From contig VGPD01000017.1 of assembly GCA_016875635.1 (NCBI GenBank), forward strand, positions 1-39,588: a DNA stretch of 39,588 nt, given 5' to 3'. Within the stretch, counting starts at the first letter, position 1. Each line of letters starts with the position of its first letter. A program made the position numbers and the translations under genes. Of this stretch, positions 1 to 7,605 are shown piece after piece. Under the pieces are notes generated by a model. It saw only the letters and a program-made list of their open reading frames with translations. It made no database searches and had not been told where the DNA came from. The stretch comes from Chloroflexota bacterium. Its GTDB lineage: Bacteria; Chloroflexota; Dehalococcoidia; UBA2979.

Positions 1-401
1 GCGCCGCTCGCCACCCGGTCGAGCAGCCGCCGGCCCGCCTCCGTGTTCACCACGACGAGCGCGTCGCCATCCTCGAGGGCCAGCGAGCGCAACACGCCGC
101 GCGCCACCGCCGCGTCGAGGGCGGCCCGGACCGCCTTCGCCTCACCGTGGTGCGCGAACGCACGCGCCATCGGCTCCTCCGACGCGATCGCGCTCGCGCG
201 GATCACCGGCGGGGTCCCCGGCCGTGTGATCGCGTACAGCGCATACAGCGTCACCCGCAGCTCCTCGACGTTCTCGATCGAGGGGAGCACCTCGGTGAAG
301 AACTGCGACGGGATCGCGGTCGCACGCGCGCCCGCGCGGAACCCCTCGAATGCGTCGTCCGGCGCATCCCGCTGGGCATCCTGACGAGGCGCGGCGGTCA
401 T
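1..401 (-). CDS. DnaD-like replication protein, N-terminal part (runs off the window)
   Basis: Only the first 133 or so codons are present; the gene continues past the left edge. It starts at ATG 401, 9 bases after the dnaB stop codon, so it is very probably co-transcribed with dnaB. After a charged N-terminus the protein has a segment around residues 30-58 (IPSQFFTEVLPSIENVEELR, then VTLYALYAI). This resembles the opening of the DnaD-like proteins often found beside dnaB in Chloroflexota, where it is thought to help load the replicative helicase. A winged-helix-like stretch with an arginine-rich end (GRRLLDRV) follows before the edge. The family call rests on this opening motif and on position; the C-terminal DnaD domain cannot be seen here. 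Confidence 0.72.
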   Translation of the reverse strand, partial: MTAAPRQDAQRDAPDDAFEGFRAGARATAIPSQFFTEVLPSIENVEELRVTLYALYAITRPGTPPVIRASAIASEEPMARAFAHHGEAKAVRAALDAAVARGVLRSLALEDGDALVVVNTEAGRRLLDRVASG

Positions 402-410
402 CGGTGTCGC

Positions 411-1868
411 CTAGAACCCGTCGAAGCCGCCCCGGCCGAGGGCACCGCCGCCGGGCTCGGGGCGCAGGAGGAGGTCCTCGAACTTCGCGGTGCGCGCGAC
501 CCAGCGCGTGGTGATGGTGCCGGTCGGGCCGTTGCGGTGCTTGGCCACGATGATCTGGGCGAGGCCGGTGGGGTGCGCGCCGCCGGGTTCACCCGGGTGC
601 TGCGCCTGCCAGTCCTCGGGCTTCACGTACTGGTCCTCGCGGTAGATGAACATCACCACGTCGGCGTCCTGCTCGATCGAACCGGACTCCCGGAGGTCGG
701 AGAGCATCGGGATGTGCGGCGTCCGCGATTCCACGGCGCGAGACAGCTGCGCCGCCGCGACGACCGGCACGTTCAGTTCGCGCGCCATCTCCTTCAGCGC
801 CCGCGTGATCTGGCTGACCTCGTTCGCGCGGGTGTCCGCGCGGCCGCCGTGCAGCAGCTGCAGGTAGTCGATGAGCACGAGGTCCAGCCCGTGCTCCGCC
901 TGAAGCCGCCGCGCCTTCGCGCGGATCTCCGGCACGGTCAGCACCGCAGAGTCGTCGATGTAGATCGAGGCGGTGGCGAGGCGGCCATGGGCGCGCATCA
1001 CCTGTTGCTCCTCCGCCTCGGTGTGCCGACCGAGGCGAAGGCGGGCCATCTCCACGTCGGACTCGGAGGAGAGCATGCGCATCGCCAGTTGCTCGCCGCT
1101 CATCTCAAGGGAGTAGACCGCGACGGTGCCGTGCTGGCCGATCGCGGCGTTCCGCCCGAAGTTCAGCAGCAGCGACGTCTTCCCGATGCCGGGGCGCGCC
1201 GCGAGGATCACGAGGTCGCCGCGCTTGTAGCCGCCAGACAACTGCTCGTCCAGGTCCATGAAGCCGGTGCGCACCGCGCCGGAGAGTTCGCCGTCTTCCT
1301 CTTCGGCGGGGGCCTCAAGGAATTCGTCGAGGAGGTCGCGCAGACGCCGGAAGTCGCCGGCGGCCTCGGCGGTGCGAAGGTTGAGCAGCGTGGTCTCGGC
1401 GTGGCTGAGGACGCGATGTACGTCCGGGCCGCCCTCGTACGCCATCTGCGCGATCTGCCCCGCCGCCTGGATGAGCCGGCGGTAGAGCGCGTCCCGCGCG
1501 ACGATCCGCGCGTGGGCCTCGACCCCGACGGCGGTGAAGTACTTGCCCGCGATCTCCGCGAGGTACTGCTCGCCGCCCGAGGCGTCAAGGCGCGAGTTCC
1601 GGTCGAGTTCGTGCGCGACGGTGGGGATCGTGATCGGCTCGTTGCGCTCGGCGAGCGCGAGGCAGGCCTCGTACACCCAGCCGTTCTGCTCGCGGAAGAA
1701 GTCCTCGGGCTGGACGATCGGGAGGACGCGTGGGTAGGCGTCGTCGTCCAGCAGCAGCGCGGCGATCACGGCCTCTTCGGCGGCGATGTCGTGCGGTGGC
1801 AATCCCGTGGGCGCGGGGCGCGGACGCGGGTCCGGGCGGAGTGAGGCGGGGCGTCCATCGAGTACCAC
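411..1868 (-). CDS. dnaB: Replicative DNA helicase DnaB
   Basis: This is the hexameric 5'-3' helicase that unwinds DNA at the replication fork. The 485-residue product has the usual length. After about 22 proline/arginine-rich residues, the DnaB N-terminal domain starts at LPPHDIAAEEAVIAALLL. The RecA-like motor follows, with Walker A ARPGIGKTS near residues 224-232, a Walker B-like VLIDYLQLL near 325 and SRAVESR further on. The chosen start is GTG 1868 with GAGG about 10 bases upstream. A TTG at 1802 would give a more typical N-terminus but has no good ribosome binding site. It lies between rplI and the DnaD-like gene, the common bacterial rplI-dnaB order. Confidence 0.97.
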   Translation of the reverse strand: MVLDGRPASLRPDPRPRPAPTGLPPHDIAAEEAVIAALLLDDDAYPRVLPIVQPEDFFREQNGWVYEACLALAERNEPITIPTVAHELDRNSRLDASGGEQYLAEIAGKYFTAVGVEAHARIVARDALYRRLIQAAGQIAQMAYEGGPDVHRVLSHAETTLLNLRTAEAAGDFRRLRDLLDEFLEAPAEEEDGELSGAVRTGFMDLDEQLSGGYKRGDLVILAARPGIGKTSLLLNFGRNAAIGQHGTVAVYSLEMSGEQLAMRMLSSESDVEMARLRLGRHTEAEEQQVMRAHGRLATASIYIDDSAVLTVPEIRAKARRLQAEHGLDLVLIDYLQLLHGGRADTRANEVSQITRALKEMARELNVPVVAAAQLSRAVESRTPHIPMLSDLRESGSIEQDADVVMFIYREDQYVKPEDWQAQHPGEPGGAHPTGLAQIIVAKHRNGPTGTITTRWVARTAKFEDLLLRPEPGGGALGRGGFDGF

Positions 1869-1952
1869 GCCAGGCCTCGGCTCAGTGGGGGAGTGCGGCA
1901 GAGATGGCGAGGGGCCGACCCGCGTCGACCCCCGTCATGTTCCTCCGCGAAG

Positions 1953-1968
1953 CGCCTGCCTACAGGCG
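1953..1968. repeat. Small hairpin between rplI and dnaB
   Basis: CGCCTG at 1953-1958 and CAGGCG at 1963-1968 can form a 6-bp stem with a 4-base loop just after the rplI stop codon. No T-run follows on the minus strand, so at most it modulates read-through into dnaB. Confidence 0.25.
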
Positions 1969-1974
1969 AGCGCG

Positions 1975-2577
1975 TCAGGCGGAAGGAGTGCCCGGCTCCG
2001 ACTCGCCATCGGTGGCTTCGTCCTCGGTGGCTTGCGCCACTGAGACGGCGAAGGCCTGCGTCGGGGCGGGTGCCTCTTCCATTTCTGGCTTCAGCAGCTC
2101 CACAACGGCCGCGTCCACGCCTTCCGGCGCGTCCACGTCCACCACGACCACCTGCACATCCGGCACGACGCTACGCGACAGCCGGACGGGCACGGTGTAG
2201 ACCCCCACCTTCCGAATCACCTCAGGCAGCAGGATGCGACGCCTGTCCAGTTCTTCGCCCAGGATCTCCCCAGCCTTCTGGGCGATGTCAACGTTTGTGA
2301 CAGAACCGTACAGACGTCCCTGCTCACCGACGCGTACAGCCATGACGAGCGGTTTGCCCTCGAGCTTGCCGACAAGCGCGCGAGCCCGCTCATCCTGTGA
2401 CCGCTGCCGGCTCTCCTCGATCTCCCGCAGCCTTTCGGCACGGGCGAGGACAGTCGGCGTTTCCGGTGCGGCCAAGCCGCGCGGCAACAGGTAATTTCGG
2501 GCGTACCCAGGGGCTACGGTTCGCACCTCGCCCATAGAACCCGAACCCTCAACGGTCTCCAGGAACACAACCTTCAC
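1975..2577 (-). CDS. rplI: 50S ribosomal protein L9 (bL9) with a long acidic tail
   Basis: bL9 binds 23S rRNA at the base of the L1 stalk. The N-terminal signature is clear: MKVVFLETVEGSGSMGEVRT, then VAPGYARNYLLPRGLA. The long helix and the C-terminal rRNA-binding domain (GKPLVMAVRVGEQGRLYGSVT region) follow. The protein is 200 residues, against about 150 for typical bL9. The extra 45-50 residues form an acidic, Ala/Glu/Pro-rich tail (EMEEAPAP, TEDEATDGESEPG) that looks disordered. The start is GTG 2577 with AGAGGG about 10 bases upstream. It is the first recognisable gene after the promoter at 2834-2861 and precedes dnaB. Confidence 0.96.
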   Translation of the reverse strand: MKVVFLETVEGSGSMGEVRTVAPGYARNYLLPRGLAAPETPTVLARAERLREIEESRQRSQDERARALVGKLEGKPLVMAVRVGEQGRLYGSVTNVDIAQKAGEILGEELDRRRILLPEVIRKVGVYTVPVRLSRSVVPDVQVVVVDVDAPEGVDAAVVELLKPEMEEAPAPTQAFAVSVAQATEDEATDGESEPGTPSA

Positions 2578-2666
2578 GTCGGATGACCCTCTCGGCGTGT
2601 CGGAGCCGGGACTGCCGTCATCATGAGGCAGCGCGACGGACCCAACGGGTTACTTGTCAAAGCGAT

Positions 2667-2685
2667 ATCGAACAGTCTGTTCGAT
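2667..2685. promoter_or_regulatory. Perfect palindrome resembling an SOS (LexA) box
   Basis: ATCGAACAGTCTGTTCGAT has perfect 8-base arms (ATCGAACA/TGTTCGAT) around GTC. The half-site CGAAC...GTTCG is that of Gram-positive and actinobacterial LexA boxes. Here the central gap between CGAAC and GTTCG is 5 bases, not the usual 4. It lies in the rplI leader, about 140 bases downstream of the predicted transcription start. It may be an operator for LexA or another dimeric repressor. Confidence 0.45.
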
Positions 2686-2833
2686 GGACGACGGATTACG
2701 GGTGGATGCCTGCGCCAAAGCGTGGACAGCCGCTCATAACCCAGCCGCAGACCAATCAGACTACCCGACTCACCCTCACAAAGGCTACCGGGACCCGCTC
2801 GCCACCCACCCGAAGGCGGCAACTCCTCAGAAG

Positions 2834-2861
2834 ATTAGAACGGGTGTACGTATCATGTCAA
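2834..2861 (-). promoter_or_regulatory. Sigma-70-type promoter for rplI-dnaB-dnaD
   Basis: On the minus strand there is a perfect TTGACA (2861-2856), a 16-base spacer and TCTAAT (2839-2834), which matches 5 of 6 bases of the -10 consensus. The predicted start is near 2827, giving a leader of about 250 nt before the rplI GTG. It is the best promoter match in the window. Confidence 0.75.
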
Positions 2862-2926
2862 ACGGATGTTCTGTTTGCTCTGTCCGACTACCGAGGGAGA
2901 CGCGGACGAGGATGACGCCATGACGA

Positions 2927-2958
2927 CCCGCGCAGCGGGCGGGGCGAGACTGCCCGCC
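2927..2958 (-). terminator. Possible terminator hairpins after the SnoaL-like gene
   Basis: Two GC-rich stems lie 30-60 bases past the stop codon: CCCGC/GCGGG (2927-2931 with 2935-2939) and GGCGGG/CCCGCC (2938-2943 with 2953-2958). They overlap and are mutually exclusive. No T-run follows, so termination is only possible. Confidence 0.3.
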
Positions 2959-2989
2959 TCGCACGTCCCTCACGAACCGAGACGCGCGG

Positions 2990-3373
2990 TCAGTCCTCGC
3001 CGGCCCAGGCGTCGTCCATGTTCGCGTAGACGTGCATCGAGGCGATGAGCGGGCCTTCGAAGGCGTAGGCGTGGGCGATATGCGTGTTGCTGCGGATGCT
3101 GCCGTCGAGGGCGCGGATGACCTGGTGGACGGCGACGAGGACGCGGTCCTCGTCGATCTCGAAGGCGACCGGCTCCACGTTCGGGCTGACCTGCGTGAAC
3201 TGGTACTCCCAGTAGGCGCGCACTTCGTCGTGGCCGACGGCACGGGTGCGCTCCATCATGTTCGGCCAGTCGACGTCCGGCGTGAGCATCGGGATGACCG
3301 CGTCGATGTCGCGGCGGTTGAACGCCTCGTACAGCCGCCGCAGCAGCGCGATACGGTCTTCGTCCTGGCTCAT
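2990..3373 (-). CDS. SnoaL-like / NTF2-fold protein
   Basis: The 127-residue product fits the NTF2/SnoaL-like alpha+beta barrel family, which includes ketosteroid isomerase-like enzymes and many proteins of unknown role. Typical features are the opening helix LLRRLYEAFNRRDIDAVIPM, the pocket segment LTPDVDW, a middle RAYWEYQF and a C-terminal beta pattern ending HVYANMDDAW. No substrate can be assigned. Its ATG overlaps the stop codon of the broken VOC gene (ATGA), so the pair was once translationally coupled. It appears to be the last gene of the purL transcript. Confidence 0.8.
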   Translation of the reverse strand: MSQDEDRIALLRRLYEAFNRRDIDAVIPMLTPDVDWPNMMERTRAVGHDEVRAYWEYQFTQVSPNVEPVAFEIDEDRVLVAVHQVIRALDGSIRSNTHIAHAYAFEGPLIASMHVYANMDDAWAGED

Positions 3374-3793
3374 CCGATCTCCACTTGTCCACGCTCGTCG
3401 AGCGGCCAGAACGGGTTCTGCGCCACTTCAAACAGTTGGCCGTCCGGGTCGACGAAGTAGCCGCTGTACCCGCCCCAGAACGCCTGCTCAACCGCCTTCA
3501 CGACGCGCCCGCCGTGCTGGGAGGCCTACGCGAGCACGGCGTCCACCTCCTCGGGGCTTCCGACGTTGTGCGCGAGGGCGATCCCCGCGAAGCCCGAGCC
3601 GTCAGCGCTGACGTGCGCGTCCGCGGCGAGGTCCTCGCGCCCGAACAGGCTGGCACCCAGCCGCCAAGCGAGAAGAAGATCACGCCCTCCTGGCTCTGCG
3701 GCGATCGTCGCACCCGAGAGCCCCTTCGTAGCAGCGTGCGGAGCCATGGAGGTCGGCGACCCCGAGCGTTACCACCGTCAACCGCTGCTCCAC
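3370..3793 (-). pseudogene. Broken VOC-family (glyoxalase/bleomycin-resistance-like) gene
   Basis: Pieces of one VOC protein occur in all three minus-strand frames. Frame 1, from GTG 3793, reads VEQRLTVVTLGVADLHGSARCYEGALG. Frame 2 gives RRSPQSQEGVIFFSLGGW. Frame 3 gives LFGREDLAADAHVSADG, FAGIALAHNVGSPEEVDAVLA, then a TAG at 3528-3526, then VVKAVEQAFWGGYSGYF and VDPDGQLFEVAQNPFWPLDE. Restoring the gene needs two frame changes (near 3710 and near 3660) and removal of the stop. The intact family member would be about 140 residues. It starts 2 bases after the purL stop and ends ATGA with the SnoaL-like gene. Three lesions within 420 bases argue for a real pseudogene, but sequencing error is not excluded. 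Confidence 0.85.
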
Positions 3794-3795
3794 GG

Positions 3796-6009
3796 CTACC
3801 CCTCCGCCAGCGCACGTTCGAGCCCGGTCTCCCACTCGCCGCTCGCCGCGGCGACGGACACCGCGATCGGCCCGAGGGCGATCGTGTCGCCCCGGATGTG
3901 GCCCAGGTCGACGACCGGCACGGCCGCAAGCGATGCCAGGTCCACGACGGACGCGGCCGCCGCCGTGTCGCGCACGGCCACGAGGAAGCGCGAGGGCGCC
4001 TCGCCGAACAGGGCGGCGTCGAGGCGGGGGCCCACTTCAACCCCCGCCGCGGCGATGCCCCGGCCAGCGGCGATGCACATCTCCGCGACCGCGACCGCCA
4101 GGCCGCCGTCGGCGAGGTCGTGGGCGGCGGAGAGGAGGCCCCGGGCATGGGCGTCGAGGACGAGACGCTGGACGCGCGCCTCGAGGTCGAGGTCGATCGA
4201 CGGCAGGCCGCCGAGGGTTTCGTGGACGACATGCTGGTATTCGGAGCCGGCGAGCCTCGAGGCGGGCTGTTCGACCGCCGCGCCGATCAGCAGAAGCAGG
4301 TCACCCTCGCACGGAGCGATGGTGAGGCAGCCCTCGATGTCCTGGATAACGCCCACCATGCCGATCCCGGGGGTCGGGATGATAGCGCCACCCGGCGTCT
4401 CGTTGTAGAGCGAGGCGTTACCGGAGATCACCGGGGTGTTCAGCACGCGCGCCGCCTCGGAGAGGCCGATGATCGCCTCCTCCAGCTGGTAGGCGACGTC
4501 CGGCTTCTCCGGGTTGCCGAAGTTCAGGCAGTCCGTGAGCGCCGCCGGGGTCGCGCCCGTCGCCACGACGTTCCGCGCGGCCTCCGCGACGGCCATCGCG
4601 GCGCCGGTCCGCGGGTCGAGGGCGAGGAACCGGCCGTTGCAGTCAGTCGAGGCGGCGACCCCCTTCGAGGTGCCGCGCACGCGGATCACGGCGGCGTCAC
4701 CGCCCGGGCGGATGATCGTGTTGTTCTGCACCATGTGGTCGTACTGCCGGTAGATCCAGCGGCGGCTCGCGAGGTTCTCCGAGCCGAGCAGACGCAGAAG
4801 GGTCGCCGACGGGTCGACGACATCGGGCTGCGCGCCGGGGTCGACGGCCTGGAGACGGTCGAGGCTCGCCGGGCGCTGGCCCGCGGGGGGGTACTGCGGC
4901 GGGTCACCGAAGATCCCGACCGGCATCCGCGCGACCACGGTCGCGCCGTCGCGGATCGTCGCCATCTGGTCGTCGGTGACGTGGCCCACGACGTCGGCGT
5001 GCAGTTCCCAGTGGCGGAAGTGCGCCAGCACGTCGTCGAGGTGCTCCGCCTTCGGGATCACGAGCATCCGCTCCTGCGACTCCGACAGCATCACCTCGTA
5101 CGCGTTCATCCCCTGCGCGCGCCGCGGCACCAGCGAGATGTCGATTTCGATCCCGGTGCCCGCGCGGTTCGCCGCCTCCACGCTCGACGAGGTGAGCCCG
5201 GCCGCGCCGAGGTCCTGCAACCCCTCGATCCAGTCGCCGTGCTGCTCGGCCAGCTCGCAGCACGCCTCCATCAGCAGCTTCTCCATGAAGGGGTTGCCCA
5301 CCTGGACGGCGGGACGGTGCTCGTCGGAGCCCTCGGAGAGTTCGACGGAGGCGAAGGTCGCGCCGTGGATGCCGTCGCGGCCGGTGTCCGCGCCCACAAG
5401 GACGAGCGGGTTACCGATACCCCTCGCCGCCGCGGACAGCAGGTGTTCGCGCCGCCCGATGCCGATCGCCATCGCGTTCACCAGCGGGTTCCCGCTGTAG
5501 GAGGCGTCCATCTGCACCTCGCCGCCCACCGTGGGGACGCCGACGCAGTTCCCGTAGCCGCCGATGCCCGCGACCACGCCGCGGAAGAGCCGGCGGTTGT
5601 TGCGGTCGGTCAGCGGCCCGAAGCGGAGCGAGTCGAGCAGCGCGACTGGTCGCATCCCCATCGCGAAGATGTCGCGCAGGATGCCGCCGACGCCGGTGGC
5701 CGCGCCTTCGTACGGCTCGAGGGCGCTCGGGTGGTTGTGCGACTCCATTTTGAAGACGCACACCCAGCCGTCGCCGAGGTCGATCGCGCCGGCGTTCTCC
5801 TCACCCACCTTGGTGAGGACGAACGGACCGGTGGTGGGGAAGTAGTGGAAGAGCGGCCGCGAATGCTTGTAGCCGCAGTGCTCCGACCAGAGCGCGCCCG
5901 TCATCCCGAGCTCGACCTCAGTCGGTTCGCGGTCGAGCATCTCGACCAGCCGCCGGTATTCCTCACGGCTCATCGCCACCTGCTGCAGGGCGCGGTCGTC
6001 GACCGGCAT
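3796..6009 (-). CDS. purL: Phosphoribosylformylglycinamidine synthase subunit PurL
   Basis: This is the large subunit of FGAM synthase, step four of purine synthesis: FGAR + ATP + glutamine-derived ammonia to FGAM. At 737 residues it is the short form that works with PurQ and PurS rather than the roughly 1300-residue fused enzyme. Signatures are the N-terminal LGMTGALWSEHCGYKHSRP, the ATP/substrate region FKMESHNHPSALEPYEGAAT, the GLQDLGAAGLTSSSVEAA glycine-rich stretch and the second AIRS-like half with DCLNFGNPEKP and SGNASLYNE. The start is ATG 6009 with GAGGTAG just upstream. PurQ lies nearby (6850-7545), but no PurS is visible in the window. Confidence 0.97.
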   Translation of the reverse strand: MPVDDRALQQVAMSREEYRRLVEMLDREPTEVELGMTGALWSEHCGYKHSRPLFHYFPTTGPFVLTKVGEENAGAIDLGDGWVCVFKMESHNHPSALEPYEGAATGVGGILRDIFAMGMRPVALLDSLRFGPLTDRNNRRLFRGVVAGIGGYGNCVGVPTVGGEVQMDASYSGNPLVNAMAIGIGRREHLLSAAARGIGNPLVLVGADTGRDGIHGATFASVELSEGSDEHRPAVQVGNPFMEKLLMEACCELAEQHGDWIEGLQDLGAAGLTSSSVEAANRAGTGIEIDISLVPRRAQGMNAYEVMLSESQERMLVIPKAEHLDDVLAHFRHWELHADVVGHVTDDQMATIRDGATVVARMPVGIFGDPPQYPPAGQRPASLDRLQAVDPGAQPDVVDPSATLLRLLGSENLASRRWIYRQYDHMVQNNTIIRPGGDAAVIRVRGTSKGVAASTDCNGRFLALDPRTGAAMAVAEAARNVVATGATPAALTDCLNFGNPEKPDVAYQLEEAIIGLSEAARVLNTPVISGNASLYNETPGGAIIPTPGIGMVGVIQDIEGCLTIAPCEGDLLLLIGAAVEQPASRLAGSEYQHVVHETLGGLPSIDLDLEARVQRLVLDAHARGLLSAAHDLADGGLAVAVAEMCIAAGRGIAAAGVEVGPRLDAALFGEAPSRFLVAVRDTAAAASVVDLASLAAVPVVDLGHIRGDTIALGPIAVSVAAASGEWETGLERALAEG

Positions 6010-6045
6010 GCGCTACCTCGATGCCACGCGCGGGGAGATGCACCG

Positions 6046-6054
6046 AGGGTACCA
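6046..6054 (-). promoter_or_regulatory. Possible extended -10 promoter for purL
   Basis: The minus strand reads TGGTACCCT, an extended -10 (TGnTAnnnT), about 40 bases before the purL ATG. No convincing -35 is seen. The same style (TGCTACACT) precedes purF. Confidence 0.3.
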
Positions 6055-6164
6055 GCGAGGACGGTGAGGGGGGAGCGAGCAGGCGAGTGTCCTGCCCCAC
6101 CGCACGGGGCTTCGTCCCCCGCCGTCCCACACGCGCCCCAGGCCCCCGAGGTCGTTTCCGAGGG

Positions 6165-6743
6165 CTACTTCAGCGAGAACGGCGGGTAGCGGTCGGTCAC
6201 CAGCAGGAATGCGTAGCCGCCGACGCGATTGCACCATCGCCCGACGCCCACCGCGTACTCGAAGAGGCCTCGCGGGTACTGTCCGGTCACGAGGATCGCG
6301 ACCCATGCGATGAAGGTGGTGACAACGACCGAGAGCACGAGCACCACCAGGATCAGGTAGTGCGGGATCGCCAGCAGCCACTTCACGAGCGGCAACCAGC
6401 GGTTGAGTTGCGCGGCGTCCGGCTCGTCGATCGCCAGGTGCACCGACTGCTCCTCGTCGGTCGACGGGTACTCATCGCGGAGCAGGAGGGCGTACGCCCC
6501 GACGCGCGCACCGAACCGCGAGAGCTCCCGGTTCCACTCGAACCACCAGCGCTGGTACTTCCGCCGGAAGAGCAGCATCAGCGCGATCGGCGCGACCAGG
6601 TCGCCGGCAAGCAGCGCATACAGCACCACGATCGGGATGATGAGGAGCGGGCGCAGCAGGACGGACAGCCGGTCGCGCCGCTCGGGGTAATCGACGCTGA
6701 ACCTGACCGGGTATTCCCCGGGGACCGCAGGCATCGAGGACAT
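6165..6743 (-). CDS. DUF4389 membrane protein
   Basis: The 192-residue membrane protein matches the DUF4389 family, whose function is unknown. It starts at ATG 6743 (MSSMPAVPGEYPVRFSV) with AGGAGTG at a good distance; an upstream in-frame start at 6803 is less likely. The family pattern is duplicated. Each half has an amphipathic RPLLIIPI or WLLAIPHYLI segment, a hydrophobic helix (VVLYALLAGDLVAPIALML; VVLVLSVVVTTFIAWVAILV) and an aromatic motif (RWWFEWNRELSRFGARVGAY; GLFEYAVGVGRWCNRVGGYA). Both halves end in LL-D-YP (LLLRDEYP and LLVTDRYPPF). It separates purL from purQ but has no known link to purine synthesis. Confidence 0.85.
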   Translation of the reverse strand: MSSMPAVPGEYPVRFSVDYPERRDRLSVLLRPLLIIPIVVLYALLAGDLVAPIALMLLFRRKYQRWWFEWNRELSRFGARVGAYALLLRDEYPSTDEEQSVHLAIDEPDAAQLNRWLPLVKWLLAIPHYLILVVLVLSVVVTTFIAWVAILVTGQYPRGLFEYAVGVGRWCNRVGGYAFLLVTDRYPPFSLK

Positions 6744-6811
6744 CGCGACACTCCTGTCTGAATGTCCGCGCGAGCGACGCATGCGGGGCCGGCGCGGGGC
6801 CACTCCCGCTG

Positions 6812-6820
6812 CTTATATCA
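6812..6820 (-). promoter_or_regulatory. Extended -10 promoter candidate for the DUF4389 gene
   Basis: The minus strand reads TGATATAAG: an upstream TG plus TATAAG (5 of 6 to consensus), about 70 bases before the ATG and outside purQ. The -35 region is weak, as is usual for extended -10 promoters. Confidence 0.45.
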
Positions 6821-6849
6821 CGAGGCCAGGCCGACGACGCGAATAGAAT

Positions 6850-7545
6850 CTAGGTCCGGACGCCGACCGACGCGAGGACGGAGCGCCAGATGGCGTTGCC
6901 GTCATCGTTGCCCAGCAGGGGCTCACAGGAACGCTCGGGGTGAGGCATCATGCCGAGGACGTTGCCCCGTTCGTTCAGGATGCCGGCGATGTTTTTCATC
7001 GAGCCGTTCGGGTTCGCCTCGGCGGTCACGCGGCCGTCGGCGGTGCCGTAGCGGAAGGCGACGCGGTCGGTGTCCTCGAGCATGCGGAGCGTCGGCTCGT
7101 CGGCGACGTAGCGGCCCTCGCCGTGCGAGATCGGGAAGAGGTAGCCGCGCGAGGCGTCGAGGCCGCGCGTAAACGGCGAGGTGGTGTTCACGGGGACGCA
7201 GTAGGTGTCCGTGCAGCGGAACTGCAATGACTCGTTCCGTACCAGCGCGCCCGGCAGCAGGTGCGCCTCGCAGAGGATCTGGAAGCCGTTGCAGATGCCG
7301 ATCACCAGCCCGCCAGCCTCGGCGTGGCACTGCACCGACTCCATGATCGGCGCAAACCGCGCGATGGCGCCCGTCCGCAGGTAGTCGCCGTAGGAGAAGC
7401 CGCCCGGCAGCACGACGAGTTCGTCCGGCTCGAGGTGCGTCTCGCGGTGCCAGACCTTGCGCGACTCGATCCCCACCTGCGAGAGCGCCCACACGCAGTC
7501 GTTGTCGCTCCAGGTGCCGGGAAAGACGAGGACGGCGGCACGCAT
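6850..7545 (-). CDS. purQ: Phosphoribosylformylglycinamidine synthase subunit PurQ
   Basis: This glutamine amidotransferase subunit of FGAM synthase releases ammonia for PurL. The class I triad is visible: nucleophile Cys85 in GICNGFQILCEA, and the late His/Glu in MMPHPERSCEPLLG. The N-terminus (MRAAVLVFPGTWSDNDCVWA) and LPGGFSYGDYLRTGAIA are typical. The start chosen is ATG 7545 with GAGGTG 6 bases upstream; an in-frame TTG at 7563 would include the ribosome binding site itself. The length of 231 residues is normal. It lies downstream of the 7TM-HD gene and could be read from the rpsU promoter. Confidence 0.97.
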   Translation of the reverse strand: MRAAVLVFPGTWSDNDCVWALSQVGIESRKVWHRETHLEPDELVVLPGGFSYGDYLRTGAIARFAPIMESVQCHAEAGGLVIGICNGFQILCEAHLLPGALVRNESLQFRCTDTYCVPVNTTSPFTRGLDASRGYLFPISHGEGRYVADEPTLRMLEDTDRVAFRYGTADGRVTAEANPNGSMKNIAGILNERGNVLGMMPHPERSCEPLLGNDDGNAIWRSVLASVGVRT

Positions 7546-7605
7546 CGGCGGCACCTCGGGCAAGACGGTCGAGGGGAGACCGGCCCAGTATACGGAAGGC
7601 CGCCG

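Larger units (their letters stand above)
2578..2989. other. Intergenic region and rplI leader (412 bp)
   Basis: This stretch looks less GC-rich than its surroundings. It holds the rplI promoter (2834-2861), a roughly 250-nt untranslated leader, a perfect palindrome at 2667-2685 and GC-rich hairpins behind the SnoaL-like gene (2927-2958). An 82-codon minus-strand frame (2574-2822) spans the leader and ends GTGA against the rplI start. It begins with a poorly spaced TTG and has an arginine-rich, unconvincing composition, so it is not called a gene. Confidence 0.6.

Noticed and set aside
147-1844. A 565-codon plus-strand frame opposite dnaB
   Set aside because: Arg-rich shadow frame; DnaB motifs are on the minus strand.
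2655-2660. A second TTGACA on the minus strand in the rplI leader
   Set aside because: No acceptable -10 lies 15-19 bases downstream (GTCGCG at 17), so it is not called a promoter.
2574-2822. An 82-codon minus-strand frame in the rplI leader, ending GTGA against the rplI start
   Set aside because: The overlap looks like coupling, but the start is a TTG with no correct ribosome binding site spacing, it begins almost at the predicted transcription start, and the protein has no recognisable character.
3385-6189. A 934-codon plus-strand open frame opposite purL
   Set aside because: It is a GC-rich antisense frame with Arg/His/Asp-rich sequence and no family motifs; purL on the other strand is unambiguous.
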